Translations under genes and position numbers: made by a program
Source of the DNA: Xanthobacteraceae bacterium
Lineage (GTDB): Bacteria; Pseudomonadota; Alphaproteobacteria; Rhizobiales; Xanthobacteraceae
Reading direction: 5' to 3'
DNA: 9,654 bases
Assembly (NCBI GenBank): GCA_025929595.1
Contig: JAICQA010000077.1
Location: forward strand, 1-9,654
Part shown: positions 6,474 through 9,654 of the stretch, piece by piece
Numbering within the stretch: position 1 is the stretch's first letter
Layout of the letters: each line of letters starts with the position of its first letter
Notes under the pieces: generated by a model
What the model was told of the DNA's origin: nothing
Database searches by the model: none
The model's input: the letters and a program-made list of their open reading frames with translations, nothing else

Positions 6474-6493
6474 CGCTCGCCGACAAGCGAACT

Positions 6494-7999
6494 TTAGGTC
6501 GCCTTCCTGGCGAGCCTTCTCTTCTTCAGCTCGCTGCGCGCGATCACGATCGCCAGCACCACGGCGCCGCCGAGCAAAACCGCGCTGATCGGCCGCTGGA
6601 AGAAGATCGTCGGATCGCCGCGCGCAATCAGGAGCGAACGCCGCAGATTCTGCTCGAGCAGCGGTGCCAGCACGAGCCCGAGCAGGAGCGGCGCCGGCGA
6701 GAATTTCATCAGCCGCAGCCCATAGCCCACGAGCCCGAAAACGATCACCAGCGCCACGTCGAAGCTGGAGAAATTCAGCGAATAAACACCGATACAGATG
6801 AACACGAGGATCGACGGAAACAGCATCCGGTAGGGGATGAGCAGCATCCTGACCCAGATGCCGACGAGCGGCAGGTTGAGGATCACAAGCAGCGCGTTGC
6901 CAATCAGAAAGCTGACCGTGAGGCCCCAGAACATCTCCGGATTGTCGACGATCAGGCGCGGTCCCGGGACGACGCCGTGAATAATGAGCGCGCCGAGCAT
7001 CAACGCCACGATCGCGTCGCCCGGAATACCGAGGCTGAGCGTCGGCACGAACGCCGTCTGGGCGGCGGCGTTGTTCGAGGCCTCCGGTGCCGCAACGCCT
7101 TCGACGGCGCCCTTGCCGAAACGGCTCGGATCGTCCGCCGCCCGCTTCTCCACCGCATAGGCGATGAAGGTCGACAACGCCGCCCCCGCGCCCGGCAGCA
7201 CGCCGATCGCAGAGCCGATCGCCGTGCCGCGCAGCGTCGCCGGCCAGGAGCGGCGCAGATCGTCCCGTGTCGGAATCATCGAGCGCAGCGAAATATCGGT
7301 CGGCCTCATGGTCGGATCGCGCATCCGGCCGGCATTGGCCATGATCTCGGCCACGCCGAACAGGCCAGTGGCGATGATGACGAGATTGATCCCCTCGCTC
7401 AGCTCGTTCCAGCCGAACATGAAGCGGGATTGCCCCGTGCTGACGTCGGTCCCGACAATGCCGATCAGCAGGCCGAACAGCACCATGGCGAGCGAGCGCA
7501 ATTGCGAACCCTCGCCGACGAGCGCCGCCATGATGAGCCCGAGCACCATCAGCGAAAAATATTCCGGCGAGCCGAAGCTGAGCGCGAAGCGCGCGAGCAA
7601 TGGCGCGAAGGCGGCAAGGATGATCACGCCGACAATGCCGCCGACGAACGACGCGATCGTCGTCACGAACAGCGCCACCCCGGCGCGGCCCTGCCGCGCC
7701 ATGGGATAGCCGTCGAGGCAGGTCACGGCCGCGCCCGCCGTGCCCGGCACGTTCAGCAGGATCGATGCGGTCGAACCGCCATACTGCGAGCCGTAATAGA
7801 TGCCGGCGAGCATGATGAGCGCCTCGGTCGGCGGCGCGTAGAAGGTGAGCGGCAACAGCATGCCGATGGCGGCAAGCGGCCCAATGCCGGGCAGCACGCC
7901 GATGAACGTGCCCACCGTCACGCCGACGAAGCAATAAAGGAGAGCCGAGACCGAGAAGGCGGTTTCAAAGCCGAGCGCGAGATTTGAAAACAGATCCAC
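6494..7999 (-). CDS. tctA: Tripartite tricarboxylate transporter large permease, TctA family
   Basis: This 501-aa inner-membrane protein with about 11-12 hydrophobic segments is the full-length large subunit of a TTT carboxylate importer. Family signatures appear twice, as expected from its internal duplication: GTFIGVLPGIGP (30-41) and GSAIGVLPGAG (262-272). YYGSQYGGSTASILLNVPG (68-86), PEASNNAAA (305-313) and LGIPGDA (323-329) are also canonical. The start codon is GTG at 7999, preceded by GGTGAAG, which overlaps the tctB stop. Only 6 bases separate the two genes, so translation is probably coupled. A positively charged C-terminal tail (LKKRRLARK) faces the cytoplasm. It ends 20 bases from the convergent regulator gene with no convincing terminator between. 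It works with TctB and a periplasmic receptor, driven by an ion gradient. Confidence 0.96.
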   Translation of the reverse strand: MDLFSNLALGFETAFSVSALLYCFVGVTVGTFIGVLPGIGPLAAIGMLLPLTFYAPPTEALIMLAGIYYGSQYGGSTASILLNVPGTAGAAVTCLDGYPMARQGRAGVALFVTTIASFVGGIVGVIILAAFAPLLARFALSFGSPEYFSLMVLGLIMAALVGEGSQLRSLAMVLFGLLIGIVGTDVSTGQSRFMFGWNELSEGINLVIIATGLFGVAEIMANAGRMRDPTMRPTDISLRSMIPTRDDLRRSWPATLRGTAIGSAIGVLPGAGAALSTFIAYAVEKRAADDPSRFGKGAVEGVAAPEASNNAAAQTAFVPTLSLGIPGDAIVALMLGALIIHGVVPGPRLIVDNPEMFWGLTVSFLIGNALLVILNLPLVGIWVRMLLIPYRMLFPSILVFICIGVYSLNFSSFDVALVIVFGLVGYGLRLMKFSPAPLLLGLVLAPLLEQNLRRSLLIARGDPTIFFQRPISAVLLGGAVVLAIVIARSELKKRRLARKAT

Positions 8000-8005
8000 G
8001 GATCT

Positions 8006-8470
8006 TCACCAGGCGAAAATCTGGATCGGCAGTTTCAGCGCGTACACGAAGATTGCCGCGCAGATCGCGGCAAGACCGGCCGCGAGCACCGCGACGCTCA
8101 CCGGACGAAATTCGCGTTCCGCGAGCGAAGCCAGCACGGCCGCCGCGAAAATTGCGGGAGCGAGTCCGGCGCGGTCGATGACGAGCGTGAACGCGAGCAG
8201 CGCGCCGGTGACGGCGAGGATCGGCCGCAGTTCTACTTTCTCGTCGTCAGCCTCGCCGGAAGGTGCAGCCGGCCGCGTCGCGGCTTCCCAGAGAATGGCA
8301 ACGCCGATCGGCAGCGCCAGCAGGCCGAGCATCACCGGGAAGAAGCCGGAGCCGATCGCTTGCAGCGAGCCGAAGGGATAGTGCGATGCCTCCCAAACGG
8401 CATAGGCGCCGACGAGAATGACAAACAGGCCCGCGCAATAATCGCGCAGCGGCAGTTCCCGTCCGATCAT
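8006..8470 (-). CDS. tctB: Tripartite tricarboxylate transporter small permease, TctB family
   Basis: This 154-aa membrane protein has hydrophobic segments at about 11-27, 41-62, 83-98, 103-117 and 122-145. The second and third are separated by a charged loop (SGEADDEKVELR), the usual TctB plan. The YPFGSLQAIGSGFFP segment (31-45) matches the conserved TctB signature. The start at 8470 (MIGRELPLRDY) is preferred because it sits just before the first membrane helix and has GGGGAG upstream. An in-frame ATG at 8530 would add 20 polar residues. It is the first gene of a tctB-tctA pair and is divergent from the receptor gene. Sequence conservation in this subunit is low across the family; identification rests on size, topology and position next to tctA. 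Confidence 0.92.
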   Translation of the reverse strand: MIGRELPLRDYCAGLFVILVGAYAVWEASHYPFGSLQAIGSGFFPVMLGLLALPIGVAILWEAATRPAAPSGEADDEKVELRPILAVTGALLAFTLVIDRAGLAPAIFAAAVLASLAEREFRPVSVAVLAAGLAAICAAIFVYALKLPIQIFAW

Positions 8471-8570
8471 ACCGCTCCCCCGAGCACTGGCCGCATGTGG
8501 CCGCGAGTCCGCTTTCATTTCGCACCGCAACGGCCGACGCTTCAGCTTGACTCGATAGCAGCCGCGTCCA

Positions 8571-8596
8571 ATTGTTTGATATCGAACAATATCGAA
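8571..8596. promoter_or_regulatory. Operator candidate between tctBA and tctC
   Basis: Positions 8571-8590 form a 20-bp dyad, ATTGTT-T-GATATC-G-AACAAT, with 9 of 10 base pairs complementary and the tenth a T/G mismatch. Overlapping it, ATATCGAA occurs twice (8579-8586 and 8589-8596), exactly 10 bases apart. A TTGACT hexamer at 8547-8552 could be the -35 of tctC, putting the dyad over the -10/start area; no clear -10 is seen. The 162-base region 8471-8632 otherwise holds no gene. A dimeric repressor or activator of the transporter is a reasonable inference; none is encoded directly adjacent. Confidence 0.55.
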
Positions 8597-8632
8597 GCCG
8601 ACAAAGCAAATCGATCACGGGAGGGAAACACC

Positions 8633-9604
8633 ATGAAGGCATCGCAGATTCTCGGCACTATTGCCGGCGCGCTGCTGCTGGCGTCGGCGCCCGCCGCCGC
8701 GCAGGACAAGTGGCCGGAGCGCCCGATCAACCTCGTCGTCGGCTTCGGCGCCGGCGGCGGCACCGACATCATCGCGCGCATCGTAGCGACGGCTCTCAAC
8801 GAAGAGCTGGGTCAGCCGGTCGTGGTCGTGAACCGGCCCGGCGCCGGCGGCACGGTCGCCGCGGAGTCCGTCGCGCGCGCCGCGCCCGACGGCTACACGA
8901 TGTTCATGGCGAACAACGGCCATGCAATTTCGGCCGTCACTTACAAGTCGCTCAAATTCGACGCGGTGAAGGATTTCCAGCCGGTGTCGCTGGTGGCCAC
9001 ACTCCCGCTCATCATCGTATCGCGTCCCGACTTCCCCGCGAAGACCGCGGGCGATCTCATCAAGAACGCCAAGGCCAATCCCGGCAAGCTCAATTTCGCG
9101 AGCGTCAGCGTTGGCAGTACGCAGCACTTCGCGGGCGAGCTGTTCTCGCAGCTCGCGGACATCAAGGTCACGCACGTTCCGTATCAGAAGACGCCGGAAG
9201 CCGTCGCCGCGACGCGCTCGGGCGAAGCCGACTATCTCGTCGAGGTGCTTTCGCCCGTGCTCGGTCAGGTCAAGAGCGGCGAGATGAAGGCGCTCGCCGT
9301 GACGTCGGCCGAACGCTATCCCGGCCTGCCGGACGTGCCGACCGTCGCCGAAAGCGGGCTGAAGGAATACGACGTGACCACCTGGTACGGCTTCAACTTC
9401 CCCGCCGGCACGCCGAAGCCGATCGTCGACAAGATGAACGCTGCGATCCAGAAGGTGCTCGCAAAGAAGAGCGTTCAGGAGCAGGCGATGAAGGCAGCCT
9501 TCGTGCTCAAGGGCTCGACGCCGGATGCTTTCGGAAAGCATGTCGCGAGCGAGGTCGAACGCTGGGGCAAGGTCATGAAGGAAGCGGGCATCCCGCAGCG
9601 CTGA
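8633..9604 (+). CDS. tctC: Bug-family periplasmic receptor of the tripartite tricarboxylate transporter
   Basis: This 323-aa extracytoplasmic solute-binding protein captures a carboxylate and delivers it to TctBA. A Sec signal peptide is clear: MKASQ, a hydrophobic core ILGTIAGALLLASA, then likely cleavage at APAAA-QDK (after residue 23). Bug-family blocks follow in order: RPINLVVGFGAGGGTD (30-45), VVVVNRPGAGG (63-73), GSTQHFAGELF (161-171), HVPY (181-184), and the C-lobe LAVTSAERYPGLPDVPTVAESG (221-242). The segment after VPY reads QKTPEA rather than the more usual glycine-bearing KGG/RGS type, so the ligand may be atypical. The start at 8633 has GGGAGGG seven bases upstream. The divergence from tctBA is noted separately. 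Bug ligands vary widely (citrate, aspartate, aromatic acids), so the substrate is not assigned. Confidence 0.96.
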   Translation: MKASQILGTIAGALLLASAPAAAQDKWPERPINLVVGFGAGGGTDIIARIVATALNEELGQPVVVVNRPGAGGTVAAESVARAAPDGYTMFMANNGHAISAVTYKSLKFDAVKDFQPVSLVATLPLIIVSRPDFPAKTAGDLIKNAKANPGKLNFASVSVGSTQHFAGELFSQLADIKVTHVPYQKTPEAVAATRSGEADYLVEVLSPVLGQVKSGEMKALAVTSAERYPGLPDVPTVAESGLKEYDVTTWYGFNFPAGTPKPIVDKMNAAIQKVLAKKSVQEQAMKAAFVLKGSTPDAFGKHVASEVERWGKVMKEAGIPQR

Positions 9605-9617
9605 GCCGAATGACAAA

Positions 9618-9653
9618 CGCCGCGCATTCCCGCGCGCTCGGGAATGCGCGGCG
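9618..9653 (+). terminator. Probable terminator hairpin after tctC
   Basis: A perfect 15-bp GC-rich stem (9618-9632 with 9639-9653) with a 6-base loop begins 13 bases after the tctC stop. The window ends one base after the stem, so a following T run cannot be checked. A short A run (AAA, 9615-9617) precedes it, giving at most a weak U tract for minus-strand transcripts. Its position and strength suggest transcription termination. Confidence 0.65.
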
Positions 9654-9654
9654 A

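Noticed and set aside
6455..6478. Short inverted repeat GAGCGC / GCGCTC at the end of the regulator gene as a terminator
   Set aside because: The stem is only 6 bp with a 12-base loop, lies partly in coding sequence, and has no T run on either strand.
5562..7934. 790-codon open frame on the minus strand
   Set aside because: It spans the antisense of the regulator and an alternate frame of tctA. The product is Arg/Ala-rich and recognisable as a shadow; both overlapped genes have complete family signatures.
6107..7987. 626-codon open frame on the plus strand
   Set aside because: It lies antisense to tctA and overlaps the regulator's 3' end. The highly charged R/E/D/H-rich composition is typical of the complement of a membrane-protein gene in GC-rich DNA.
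8615..9616. 333-codon open frame on the minus strand opposite tctC
   Set aside because: It is the antisense shadow of the Bug receptor, with no ribosome binding site or motif.

Overview
The window is GC-rich, densely coded DNA, most likely from an alphaproteobacterium of the Hyphomicrobiales (Rhizobiales). The inference rests on the gene families: a ScfR-type short-chain fatty acyl regulator divergent from isocitrate lyase, a DUF4170 protein, and a tripartite tricarboxylate transporter (TTT). It also rests on a structured intergenic repeat with GTCATTCCGGGGC ends, a style familiar from Bradyrhizobium-like genomes. No rRNA, tRNA, phage, transposase or CRISPR was seen.

Layout. (1) Positions 1-2987 hold a small set of apparent catabolic or accessory enzymes. 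They are a fumarylacetoacetate hydrolase (FAH)-family hydrolase (+), a YkgJ-like cysteine-cluster protein (-) in an operon with an SDR oxidoreductase (-), and a SnoaL/NTF2-like protein (+) divergent from the SDR. (2) Positions 2988-3306 hold no gene. They contain a 216-bp repeat with 13-bp terminal inverted repeats, then a strong Rho-independent terminator read on the minus strand. (3) Positions 3307-6473 form a glyoxylate-shunt module. aceA (isocitrate lyase) and a downstream DUF4170 gene are on the minus strand, divergent from a ScfR/RamB-type regulator. The shared intergenic region carries repeated TGTCA-type sites and a perfect hairpin. (4) Positions 6494-9604 form a TTT uptake system. tctB and tctA are on the minus strand, and the periplasmic Bug-type receptor tctC is divergent on the plus strand. 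A near-perfect 20-bp dyad lies between them, and a strong hairpin follows tctC at the window edge.

How the genes may work together: the TTT system would import a carboxylate. The FAH, SDR and SnoaL-like proteins could process a carboxylic or aromatic-derived substrate. Isocitrate lyase would support growth when carbon enters as acetyl-CoA or short-chain acyl-CoA, sensed by the ScfR-type protein. The aceA-regulator link is well grounded in family knowledge. A link between the other modules is inference from proximity only.

I found no clearly new multi-gene system. The best leads are the conserved-looking operator candidates, the uncharacterised DUF4170 partner of aceA, and the structured repeat.
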